Below are positions 1-7,249 of a stretch of DNA of 41,536 nucleotides, piece by piece (within the stretch, counting starts at the first letter, position 1; every line of letters starts with the position of its first letter). The position numbers and the translations under genes were made by a program. The notes under the pieces are model-generated. The model was given only the letters and a program-made list of their open reading frames with translations. It had not been told where the DNA came from and searched no databases. Where the stretch lies: positions 1-41,536 of the forward strand of contig DATJHM010000192.1 of the NCBI GenBank assembly GCA_035493895.1. The letters are read 5' to 3'. Source of the DNA: DATJHM01 sp035493895. Its GTDB lineage: Bacteria; Chloroflexota; Ktedonobacteria; Ktedonobacterales; Ktedonobacteraceae.

Positions 1-4
1 AAGT

Positions 5-238
5 GCTACACATCCTACACAATGGTGGATGTGATCGGGATCTTGACCCTACACGTTCCTACACCAGAGCTACACGAGATGGTGAGAGGTGAAATGATAG
101 GGCGTTGTGATCTTTTTGGTGACGCGCTACAAGATTTTTTACGCTACGAGAATTTTTTACTAAAAAGCTACACATCCTACACGAATGCCGATGTGATGGG
201 AATGTTACCCCTACACGACCCCTGCACCCGTCCTACAC
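5..238. repeat. CTACAC-rich direct repeats in a non-coding region
   Basis: Two imperfect copies of a unit of roughly 55 bases begin at 5 and 167 with the identical 16-mer GCTACACATCCTACAC. Both continue with a GATGTGAT...CCCTACACG pattern. The hexamer CTACAC occurs about nine times in the first 240 bases. Between the copies lies a second short direct duplication (CGCTACAAGATTTTTT at 125 and CGCTACGAGAATTTTTT at 142). No convincing gene spans the region: the open frame at 22-381 has no ribosome binding site and its sequence follows the repeats. The array may continue to the left of the window. Confidence 0.6.
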
Positions 239-536
239 TTTCCCCCATATCGATGCGGCACTGTCTCTCCCTCAGGCGACATCGTTGTGAGAACCGGGTG
301 GGAGGTATTTTTGCCTCTTCTCTTATAGATATTCGGCAGGTGGTGAAATTTCTGAAGGGTGGAAAAGAGCGAGAAAAGTAGATTATTACCGATATCACAC
401 AATGTTTTTATCAGCGATCGTTGCATTATGTCAACAACTTTATTTTATGTTATTATTCTGCTTATTGTGCGTCAATATAGATGCTAATAAATATAGCGAG
501 CACTTATTTATATGTACACAATTAAAAGGATGAAAG

Positions 537-1595
537 ATGTACAATAATTTTCCGCCTGCTGGTAATGACCCCAATAGCGGCTCCTACCCGCCATACAATC
601 AGGGATCGGGACAATATCCCCAGAACTATCCGCCGCAACCAGGATACACACCACCTGGCAACAGCACATCAGGCAATCAGGTGCCATGGGGGAGCTATCC
701 GCCAGCGGATCAGTCTGGCCCGGGGACAGGTGGCATGCAGTCGGGTTTTTATGCGGGGCAAACCGCGCAATTTACGCCTGGACAATTCCAGGCACCGCCA
801 CCACCACGCACGCCCAGGGGGCCATTTCGCTGGTATATGCGTCAGAGACGTGGCGCAAAGCTGGGCATTGGTTGTGCGACTATTTTTCTGCTCCTCATGA
901 TATGCAGTTGTCCTGTAGCGATGATGGCTCCGAAAACGCCAGCGGCAACGGTAAATGTAACGCCGACAGCGGCTACCTCGGTCGCATTCACGCAACAGAA
1001 CACATCTACGCCACGCACAGATTCTCAGGAAACGGCTACGGCAGTACCCACAATGCAGCCAACTAGCACGCCTTCACCAGGAGTGCTCTCAAGCAGCACG
1101 CCTTCACCAGAGGCTAGCCCAATCAGCACGCCCTCACCAGTTTATACGCAACCGACACAGCCCGTTGTACAATCTACTCCTACGCCTCGGCCTGCGCCCA
1201 CTCCTACGCCTCGGCCTGCGCCCACTCCTACTCCGCGTCCTGCTCCCACTCCCACGCCACGCCCTGCGCCCACTCCTACTCCGCGTCCTGCGCCAACGCC
1301 TACCCCGCGTCCTGCGCCAACGCCTACCCCGCGACCAACGCCGCGCCCTACTCCTGTGCCAACACATCCACCAACAGGGGTCAATGGCAATCCCTGGGGG
1401 TATGATTTCAACCCTGGCATGTTTATTACGCAACCACCAGCTGCGTTCTGTAGCTATTTTGCTTGCATTCCAAACTTTGCGAACGGTAAGGGACATGTTG
1501 AAGAGTGCAAGGATGGTATGTATAGCCTTTCAGGGGGTATAAGTGGGTCATGCTCATCTCATGGAGGAAATTTGCGTCCTCTTTATGCACATTAA
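537..1595 (+). CDS. Proline-rich membrane-anchored protein with PTPRPAPT repeats and a DUF3761-like tail
   Basis: The 352-residue product has four parts. Residues 1-105 are a Pro/Gly/Gln/Tyr-rich cytoplasmic-type segment. A single membrane span lies near 109-131 after the basic stretch MRQRRGAK. A Ser/Thr/Pro-rich linker follows, containing about six to seven tandem PTPRPAPT units (24-base DNA repeats, roughly 1177-1355). The C-terminal region is about 70 residues and includes CKDGMYS...GSCSSHGG, which resembles the DUF3761 pattern as I recall it; its four cysteines and the SHGG motif suggest a small disulfide-bonded extracellular fold. The ATG at 537 is preceded by AAAAGGA at 524-530. The order implies an anchored protein that projects its tail through the wall on a proline spacer. 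Function is unknown; ligand binding or wall association is inference. Confidence 0.8.
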   Translation: MYNNFPPAGNDPNSGSYPPYNQGSGQYPQNYPPQPGYTPPGNSTSGNQVPWGSYPPADQSGPGTGGMQSGFYAGQTAQFTPGQFQAPPPPRTPRGPFRWYMRQRRGAKLGIGCATIFLLLMICSCPVAMMAPKTPAATVNVTPTAATSVAFTQQNTSTPRTDSQETATAVPTMQPTSTPSPGVLSSSTPSPEASPISTPSPVYTQPTQPVVQSTPTPRPAPTPTPRPAPTPTPRPAPTPTPRPAPTPTPRPAPTPTPRPAPTPTPRPTPRPTPVPTHPPTGVNGNPWGYDFNPGMFITQPPAAFCSYFACIPNFANGKGHVEECKDGMYSLSGGISGSCSSHGGNLRPLYAH

Positions 1596-1931
1596 AGGGT
1601 GAGATGGGAGAAAGTGTTGGTGAGCACATCTGGATGGAAGCTTCGGGTGTGCTTGCCTTTTTGTTGGCGGAGGGATTTTCCGCCCACAGGCATAAAGTGA
1701 GCCACCTCTCCTCTACCCCGATTAAGGCAACTTGCAGATGCCTCTTCAGGCCACATGGATTTGTGGTTGCTTTGTGTTAATATGGCACCTTTTTGTGATG
1801 ACATGATGAGATGTATACCTTATCATCTTACGGCGGGAGATGTATATAGAGAGAAGTGAAGTAGCTGCATACGATTTTGTAGAAACTGAGCGAGGAGACC
1901 TGCTTCCCATTAACGACTAAAGGAGGCTGCC
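1596..1931. other. Intergenic region of 336 bp
   Basis: No gene is supported here. Bases 1606-1625, read on the minus strand, resemble 233-252 of the left-end repeat region (about 17 of 20 identical, core ACACTTTC.CCCAT), so a copy of the same dispersed sequence may sit at the end of the preceding gene. The right end carries the AGGAGG site of the WD40 gene. Confidence 0.4.
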
Positions 1932-2711
1932 ATGGACAAATATATGGCGAAGAAGTCCTTGATTGTTGTTTGTGTAGTGTTATTACAGTTAGTGCTCACA
2001 AGCTGTGGCGATAGTCAGGTCACATCATCAAGTATTACCCCTACACCTCCTCATGTTTCTATCCCGATAGGCACAACTCTTCTTACCTACAAAAGGCATA
2101 CAAGTGATATCCAGGCAATTAGCTGGTCACCGGATGGTAAACGCATTGCTACTGTGGGCAATGACGGTAATCTGCAAGTTTGGGACGCTATGAATGGTCT
2201 AACCTATATAGCCCAACGGGGTGCAGATCTTACTGTGGCCTGGTCACCGGATGGTAAACGTATCGCTTATGGCGGATTTAGCGAAGTGAACATTGTAGAT
2301 GCGATGACAGGAAGCCATATCCTTACCTACCAGGGACAATCCAAAGTTGATTTTTTCAGAATAGTCGTCTGGTCACCGGATGGTAAACTCATTGCAGTCG
2401 GAAGCAATGAGAAGACAGTGCAGGTATTCGATGCCTTTACAGGGACCCATATCCTTACCTATACAGGACATTCTGGTTGGGTCAATTCAGTTGCCTGGTC
2501 ACCGGATGGTAAATCCATTGTTTCAGCTGACATTGTCTTTGATCATAATGGTGCAAACACTGCACAGGTGTGGGATGCTAATACAGGGGAAAATAAAATT
2601 ACCTACAAAGGGCATTCTCGTTGGATCAATTCATTTGCCTGGTCACCGGATGGTAAAAAAATTGCTTCTGGAAGCGCTGACAAAACCGTGAAAGTTTGGC
2701 AAGCAGTATAA
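1932..2711 (+). CDS. WD40-repeat lipoprotein
   Basis: The 259-residue product begins with a lipoprotein signal: basic MDKYMAKK, a hydrophobic core, then lipobox LTSC with the acylated cysteine at residue 25. The mature part is five WD40-type blades, each containing WSPDGK followed by a variant of (I)A.GS.D.TV.VWDA.TG. Five blades are fewer than the usual seven, so the propeller may be small, incomplete or completed by oligomerisation. All five blades carry the same 18-base DNA word TGGTCACCGGATGGTAAA at 2124, 2241, 2370, 2496 and 2640, which is unusual because synonymous drift would be expected. AGGAGG at 1921-1926 supports the ATG at 1932. A protein-interaction scaffold on the outer face of the membrane is the likely role; no enzymatic motif is seen. 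Confidence 0.85.
   Translation: MDKYMAKKSLIVVCVVLLQLVLTSCGDSQVTSSSITPTPPHVSIPIGTTLLTYKRHTSDIQAISWSPDGKRIATVGNDGNLQVWDAMNGLTYIAQRGADLTVAWSPDGKRIAYGGFSEVNIVDAMTGSHILTYQGQSKVDFFRIVVWSPDGKLIAVGSNEKTVQVFDAFTGTHILTYTGHSGWVNSVAWSPDGKSIVSADIVFDHNGANTAQVWDANTGENKITYKGHSRWINSFAWSPDGKKIASGSADKTVKVWQAV
2124..2657 (+). repeat. Five identical 18-base words inside WD40 blades
   Basis: TGGTCACCGGATGGTAAA occurs without change at 2124-2141, 2241-2258, 2370-2387, 2496-2513 and 2640-2657, always in frame as WSPDGK. The flanking blade sequence differs much more between copies, so the word is either a footprint of gene conversion or is under nucleotide-level constraint. Confidence 0.9.
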
Positions 2712-2852
2712 TACATTTGAAGTGAGCGGCAATCATCCCCGCAGTATGGGGCCTCTCGTCTCTGGAGCACGGCGGACGAAGCGAGTTCGCAGGCACAGTT
2801 CCGTTCCACTCCACCGTGCCTCTACAGGGCTTGTATAGCTCATTTCATGTGT

Positions 2853-2954
2853 ATGGGTGGAAGGATCTTCCGCAAGGCGAACCCGGGTGGTTGTCACCCC
2901 TGGCGGAGATAAACCACGCATCTACAGAGATCATGGGCGGAAGGATCTTCCGCC
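2853..2954. repeat. Duplicated hairpin element GGCGGAAG-GAT-CTTCCGCC
   Basis: Two copies of ATGGGYGGAAGGATCTTCC lie exactly 80 bases apart (starting at 2853 and 2933) and differ at one base. Each folds into a tight hairpin: stem 2857-2863/2867-2873 and stem 2936-2943/2947-2954, each with a GAT loop. They sit between the convergent WD40 and DUF3037 genes in a gene-free stretch (2712-2969). They may serve as transcript ends or be members of a dispersed repeat; neither has a T-tract. Confidence 0.6.
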
Positions 2955-2969
2955 TTGGTTCAAAGGGAG

Positions 2970-3377
2970 CTAAGAAACAGGGGAAACTTTTTTCAGGTGT
3001 ACCATTGTATTGAGCAGGCGCTGTAGGGCGGCTTCGGGGTCCTGACAGAGGCCGCTGTGCACGGGCGAGGTCTGGATCATCGTGCTGCGCGGCGAGACGA
3101 GCCAGTGGAAGCGCTCGGATTGCGAGAGCTCACCGATGGCCCCGGAGTGAGCACCACCTGTACAGACACGCTCAAAATGAGCAAGATGCTCCTGAACCAA
3201 CGCGAGATCAATATCTGGCGCAACGACCAGCAGTCGCTGAATATCCAGATCAATGAGCGTCTTTAAGAAGCGGCGCGTGCGGCAGAAGAGAATCACCCCC
3301 ACGTTGATACATTCGCCACGTTCTACAGAGGGGACCACGCGAATAAGAGCATAATCATACGAGCTGTGCGCGTGCAT
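2970..3377 (-). CDS. DUF3037 family protein
   Basis: The 135-residue product starts MHAHSSYDYALIRVVPSVERGE and continues with NVGVILFCRTRRFL, the typical opening of DUF3037 proteins (short, cytosolic, uncharacterised). The ATG at 3377 is chosen because GGAGGAGG lies a few bases upstream and the family normally begins just before Y.YA.IR.VP. This start lies 23 bases inside the end of the HipA-like gene (3355), so the two are translationally coupled. Tandem pairing of a HipA-like kinase with DUF3037 is known from many genomes by my recollection, which suggests one functional unit. No catalytic motif is visible. Confidence 0.85.
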   Translation of the reverse strand: MHAHSSYDYALIRVVPSVERGECINVGVILFCRTRRFLKTLIDLDIQRLLVVAPDIDLALVQEHLAHFERVCTGGAHSGAIGELSQSERFHWLVSPRSTMIQTSPVHSGLCQDPEAALQRLLNTMVHLKKVSPVS

Positions 3378-4137
3378 GGATAGCCTCCTCCACAAAAATA
3401 TGAGAATGCTCCAGACGATCCTGGAGATATGACACATAGGCCATGCGCTGAGCTGCGCTATCAGCAAATTGCGCGTTCTGCTCGAGCCAGCTCTCCGGAA
3501 TCAGATTGACAATATCTTGCAGCACAGCAGGAGATAAACGGCTCTTCAGCAGAGCATCCACTTCAGCAAGCGCACTTGCAACCGGAAGCAATACATGTCC
3601 CTTAATCGACGAGAACGAGATACGGCTACGCTCCAGATAATCGCCCTCGATATGATGAAAATACAGGGCCGCACCATGATCGATCAACATCAGGCGCTTA
3701 TGCCACCAGAGCATATTGGTATTGCGCGGCGTCCGATCAACGTTCGTTACATAGGCATCGAACCAGACGATCGACGAGGCCAACAAAGGATCAAGTTTAT
3801 CAGCATCAAGCGCATCGAAGGCGACTGAGCCCGGCAGATAGTCCAGAGCCAGATTGAGTCCGGCACTCGCCTTGATCAGCGCCTGAACCTCGAAATCCGG
3901 CTCCGAGCGTCCCAGGGCTGGGTCGAGCTCCATACAGACAATTTCAGGGACTGGCAGAGCTAAAACCCGCGCCAGTTCGCCCGCGACCAGCTCGGCAATC
4001 AGAGCCTTTGGTCCCTGACCGGCACCGCGAAACTTCAAGACATAGAGGCCATCGTCATCAGCTTCAACGATGGCCGGAAGCGAGCCACCTTCGCGTAACG
4101 GCGTGACATAGCGTGTGGCAATAATTGTTCGTATCAT
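3355..4137 (-). CDS. HipA-like kinase domain protein
   Basis: The 260-residue product matches the short HipA-like kinase family (HipA_2 type). Kinase-like landmarks are Lys35 in YVLKFRG, Glu49 in AELVAGEL, a catalytic-loop-like NVDRTPRNTN (Asp134, Asn139) and LIDHG with Asp153 as the metal-binding Asp. It lacks the N-terminal HipA domain of full-length toxins and has no HipB-type antitoxin beside it; the partner is the overlapping DUF3037 gene. The ATG at 4137 gives the family-typical start MIRTIIATRYV. The open frame continues upstream to 4563, but that extension is Cys/Phe/Leu-rich, unlike the family, and lies in the divergent spacer. The ribosome site is weak (AAGAGAAGA). Substrate unknown. 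Confidence 0.8.
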   Translation of the reverse strand: MIRTIIATRYVTPLREGGSLPAIVEADDDGLYVLKFRGAGQGPKALIAELVAGELARVLALPVPEIVCMELDPALGRSEPDFEVQALIKASAGLNLALDYLPGSVAFDALDADKLDPLLASSIVWFDAYVTNVDRTPRNTNMLWWHKRLMLIDHGAALYFHHIEGDYLERSRISFSSIKGHVLLPVASALAEVDALLKSRLSPAVLQDIVNLIPESWLEQNAQFADSAAQRMAYVSYLQDRLEHSHIFVEEAIHARAQLV

Positions 4138-4663
4138 TATTCGTCTTCTCTTAAAAAACAGCAGCATGAGTATGTAGTAGTTTATCATATAGAAACAGCG
4201 ATTATTTCTCATGCCAGATGATTTAAGCTCCAGGTAGTGACATTCTACCAGATTGAAGAAGGCATGATGAACCCCACATTCCGCAGAATGGTTGATGGAA
4301 AAAAGGATTTCCGGTAAGGTAAGAAAAAATGCGGAAGGGCGCAAACGTGCCAGAAGAAGCCATCTATCAAACAGTGAGCAGCAATTGCGTCGCCAATTAG
4401 TGGCAGAGGATGCCCATGATCTTAATGCTTGTTCGCGTGTCCAGATTCCCTGTTGGCTCATCTGCGAGCAGAAGTGAGTGAGGGCGAATTTCCCACAAAA
4501 CCGACAGCGTAGCCTCCTAGTCCCGTTCTGGAGCGGTTTCATTGACATTACCTCCACCTGCATGATAAGAAAGATAAGAAATGGTGTGTGGATGTGGAGC
4601 CACCGGGTTTGCTCACGCGCTCCACGATCACGAGATTTTTTTCAAGAGGGAGGAAGTTATCTG
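4138..4663. other. Divergent spacer between the HipA-like kinase and the GH-like gene
   Basis: This 526-base stretch separates divergent genes. Open frames cross it on both strands, but none has a ribosome site or recognisable protein sequence. The minus-strand frame contains a CRFCGK...HFC cluster, which may be chance or the remnant of a zinc-ribbon protein. Promoters for both flanking genes should lie here; I could not assign one confidently. Confidence 0.4.
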
Positions 4664-5974
4664 ATGTTGGGAGACTCCACTTTGCGGGACGAAAGATTCG
4701 GTGAGAACACTCAGTTCTCGCGCCGTCAGCTTCTTGGCACGTTGGCTGGTGCTGGTCTGGTGGCGGCTGGGATCGGTAGCCTGGCGGGGTGCGGAGCGCC
4801 GCAGTCCATACCGCAGGGGGGAACCGACCAGAAGCAAGCTTCCCCTCAGCCAGTTTCCCCTCAGCCTGCTTCTGGTCAGTCTGTGGCAGCGCCGCCTCCG
4901 GAGGGGGTGCTGGGAGTGAACATCAACAGCGCCTCCGGCGTCATGAGTTTTCCCGAGTTGCAGAACGTGAAGGCGACGTGGGTGCGAGGGTTCTTCATAA
5001 TGTCCGATGCCGCTAAGGGCAACCCCGCGAATCACGAGCCGATCCAGGCGCTGCTCACGGTTGCCAGTCGAGGCTACGGCACTATATTATCGTTGATGTT
5101 TCAGTATGATCAACAGCCTATACCCACACCCGGCACACCTGCCATGGCAGAAGCGCAGCGATACCTGGACGCTGTGCTGCCGACAGTGATGAATAAGGTC
5201 GACATTCTGGTGATCGGCAACGAGCCGTTCATCGATTGCACCGACAAGGATCGCAACAGCGACCAGCTCAACGTCTTCTACGAGACTATGGCGCAACGCG
5301 CCATCGATTACCGCAGCAAACAATTCGGTTCTGGCGCCAAGACCCAACTGTACATGGGCGCGCTCAACCGCCTCTATCTGCAAGATTGGCGTACCGCCGC
5401 CACAGAGCGTTGGATGCAGTTTGTGCGCACCACGTCGTCGATCAGTGGGACGGATATCCATCCCCATCTTCCAGCTCCGGGGGACGGAAGCTACTTTCTG
5501 AACTATATTCTCCCCAGGATGCGACCCGATCAAAAATTCCTGGCGACCGAATTCTCGCTGGCCATGTTCTACCAGAAGCACCTGACAGATGCTATTTCGG
5601 CCGACTTCGCCAACCGTTACCACATGCAGCCGGGGACACCAGTGTGGCAGGTGATCAAAAGCGCCCTCAGCCATCCTTTCACGCAGCAGAAGTGGGATGA
5701 TTTCCTCTCCATGAGTCCGTGGTTCGCGGACAACAAGAACTTTATGCGTGATGAGATGGACAGCCTCCGCGCCACGGGGAAACTCGCGGTGGCCGCCTAT
5801 GGCCTGGGCCAGGGACCCGCGATGTCGAAGGACAATTTCGGGCCGAACACGGTGCCCTGGCTGCTCAATAGCATGTTCTGCCAGCACACTGTGCAACCTG
5901 CCAGGAACGGCCTGCCCGGTCAGAACACAGTGTGGACGAGCGAATTCCGCTCCCTGCAATCACAGCAGCAGTAG
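4664..5974 (+). CDS. Tat-exported lipoprotein with clan GH-A-like glycosidase fold
   Basis: The 436-residue product carries a twin-arginine signal (SRRQLL at 19-24, hydrophobic stretch, lipobox SLAGC with Cys43) and a Pro/Gln/Ser-rich linker to about residue 80. The body has the ordered beta-strand endings of a clan GH-A TIM barrel: VLGVNINS, VRGFF, GNEPF with Glu187 as candidate acid/base after strand 4, YMGALN, GTDIHPH, and FLATEFS with Glu296 as candidate nucleophile after strand 7. Spacing of about 110 residues between the two glutamates fits the clan. It should fold before export and act at the cell surface on a polysaccharide. The family number and substrate cannot be named. The ATG at 4664 follows AGGGAGGA at 4646-4653; an in-frame extension to 4478 would spoil the signal peptide. 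Confidence 0.7.
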   Translation: MLGDSTLRDERFGENTQFSRRQLLGTLAGAGLVAAGIGSLAGCGAPQSIPQGGTDQKQASPQPVSPQPASGQSVAAPPPEGVLGVNINSASGVMSFPELQNVKATWVRGFFIMSDAAKGNPANHEPIQALLTVASRGYGTILSLMFQYDQQPIPTPGTPAMAEAQRYLDAVLPTVMNKVDILVIGNEPFIDCTDKDRNSDQLNVFYETMAQRAIDYRSKQFGSGAKTQLYMGALNRLYLQDWRTAATERWMQFVRTTSSISGTDIHPHLPAPGDGSYFLNYILPRMRPDQKFLATEFSLAMFYQKHLTDAISADFANRYHMQPGTPVWQVIKSALSHPFTQQKWDDFLSMSPWFADNKNFMRDEMDSLRATGKLAVAAYGLGQGPAMSKDNFGPNTVPWLLNSMFCQHTVQPARNGLPGQNTVWTSEFRSLQSQQQ

Positions 5975-6057
5975 AGCTTGATTGTTGACCAGTTCGTGTG
6001 GGAGTTTTTCAAAAGCGTCCGGTTGACGAGCATACCTCCGCCATTCTGTTTGAGGGG

Positions 6058-6112
6058 GGACAAATGTGGGGCTGAACAACTCGCGGCGAGTTGTTCAGCC
6101 TCACATTTGTCC
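6058..6112. terminator. 26-bp near-perfect hairpin between convergent genes
   Basis: The left arm 6058-6083 and right arm 6087-6112 pair over 26 positions with a single G.U-type wobble, around a 3-base CGG loop (core GCTGAACAACTCG-CGG-CGAGTTGTTCAGC). It lies between the end of the GH-like gene and the end of the pentapeptide gene. No T-tract follows on either strand, so it may be a bidirectional terminator of unusual form, an RNA-processing site or a small palindromic element. Confidence 0.7.
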
Positions 6113-6189
6113 TTTATGATACGCAAATGCCATGATACTATTTCATTATTTTGAGAATAAACCGGTTGAGCATCTCCTGGGAGAAGGAA

Positions 6190-6987
6190 TCACCGCGGAA
6201 AAAAGGGATCACCCCGCAGATTAGCGCCAACAAGACAGGCACCGGAGAGATCAGCATAGCTCAGATTGGCGTCTCGCAGATCTGCCTCAATTAGAAACGC
6301 ACCGCTCAGATTCGCATGGCTGAGATTGGCCCCTCGCAAATCGCTCCCACTAAGATTAGCATCACACAAATTGGCATAGCTGAGATCAACGTTGCAAAGT
6401 ACAGCATCATTTAAGCTGGCATCGCAAAGATTAGCCCGACTCATTGCTACATTGTGCAAGCAGGCACGTGTCAGTACGCTCTGGAGCATCTCACATTCAT
6501 TGAGTATTGCCCCATCCAGCAATGCCTCACTCAAATTGGCACCATTGAGGATAGTTTCTCTGAGATCTACACCACGCAGGTCAGCTCGCTGCAAGGAAGC
6601 CCGGCAAAGGAGAATATCCTCATTGAAGAAAGCTTCGCGTAAGTCGGCATTATTCAAATTGGCCTCAGTAAGATCTGTAGAAGAAAAAGAGACCTGATTG
6701 AATCGAGCACGTTGAAAGTTGGCCTGGCAGCAGTTACTATAGAAAAATCTGGCACCTCTCAGATCGGCATCACAGAAATTAGCTCCGTGAAAGGAAATCT
6801 CAAAGAGGACTATCTGGTGTAGATTCGCCCCACTGAGATTAATAGTATGCAGATCTAGCTCCTTGTAGTGATAAGCATACAGATCTACTTTGCTCAGGTC
6901 AGGAATAATCTCGGGATATTCTTCTCGCCAGGAATTCCAATCTACGACATTTTGCATGAGGAGTTTCAGATGCAGTGGGTCAGCCAT
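6190..6987 (-). CDS. Pentapeptide-repeat protein
   Basis: The 265-residue product is a right-handed quadrilateral beta-helix protein. After a short N-terminal cap (LHLKLLMQNVVDWNSWREEYPEIIPDLSKVDL), nearly the whole chain is A(D/N)LXX pentapeptides such as GANLHQIVL, ADLRGARF, ANLSGSDLRGANLSHANLSGAF. It ends only a few residues after the last repeat. The cap pattern W..WR...P...PDLS is shared by many bacterial members. The ATG at 6987 with GGAG about ten bases upstream gives that start; an upstream in-frame ATG at 7023 adds only twelve atypical residues. No enzymatic domain is fused. Family members can mimic DNA or act as scaffolds, but nothing here indicates a target. Confidence 0.9.
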   Translation of the reverse strand: MADPLHLKLLMQNVVDWNSWREEYPEIIPDLSKVDLYAYHYKELDLHTINLSGANLHQIVLFEISFHGANFCDADLRGARFFYSNCCQANFQRARFNQVSFSSTDLTEANLNNADLREAFFNEDILLCRASLQRADLRGVDLRETILNGANLSEALLDGAILNECEMLQSVLTRACLHNVAMSRANLCDASLNDAVLCNVDLSYANLCDANLSGSDLRGANLSHANLSGAFLIEADLRDANLSYADLSGACLVGANLRGDPFFPR

Positions 6988-7249
6988 ACACTCTATTCTC
7001 CATGTACATGAAGTGCCCAGCAACGCTTCTTACTATTCATTCATCTTTTCTCAAAGAGAAAAGCATCATGAGCATATATTAGTCTCTCATACGAGAGACC
7101 ATTGCAGACAACGTGTCTGATATCTCACCCTGCAACCGGAGTGTGGTCATTAACATGTTAAGAGTCTTAGCCTCTCCACATGAGAGCGAATGTGTGATAT
7201 CTTGTAGAGATAGGGGAACTCTATTAAGAGTAAGGAAGGACAAATAGGA

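Noticed and set aside
5..240. CRISPR array
   Set aside because: Repeats are imperfect, irregularly spaced and only two large units exist; no cas genes are in the window.
22..381. A 119-codon plus-strand open frame across the left-end repeats
   Set aside because: No ribosome site, composition follows the CTACAC repeats, and no protein family is recognisable.
1142..1496. Long minus-strand frames rich in Gly-Arg or Gly-Val over the proline repeats
   Set aside because: They are shadows of the PTPRPAPT repeat on the opposite strand; the plus-strand gene has the signal, membrane span and ribosome site.
4138..4563. N-terminal extension of the HipA-like kinase with a CRFCGK...HFC cluster
   Set aside because: The family start is at 4137; the extension is Cys/Leu/Phe-rich low-quality sequence in a divergent spacer. 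A zinc-ribbon remnant could not be supported.
5087..5959. A 290-codon minus-strand frame opposite the GH-like gene
   Set aside because: The plus-strand frame has a Tat signal, lipobox and glycosidase motifs; the opposite frame has no recognisable domain.
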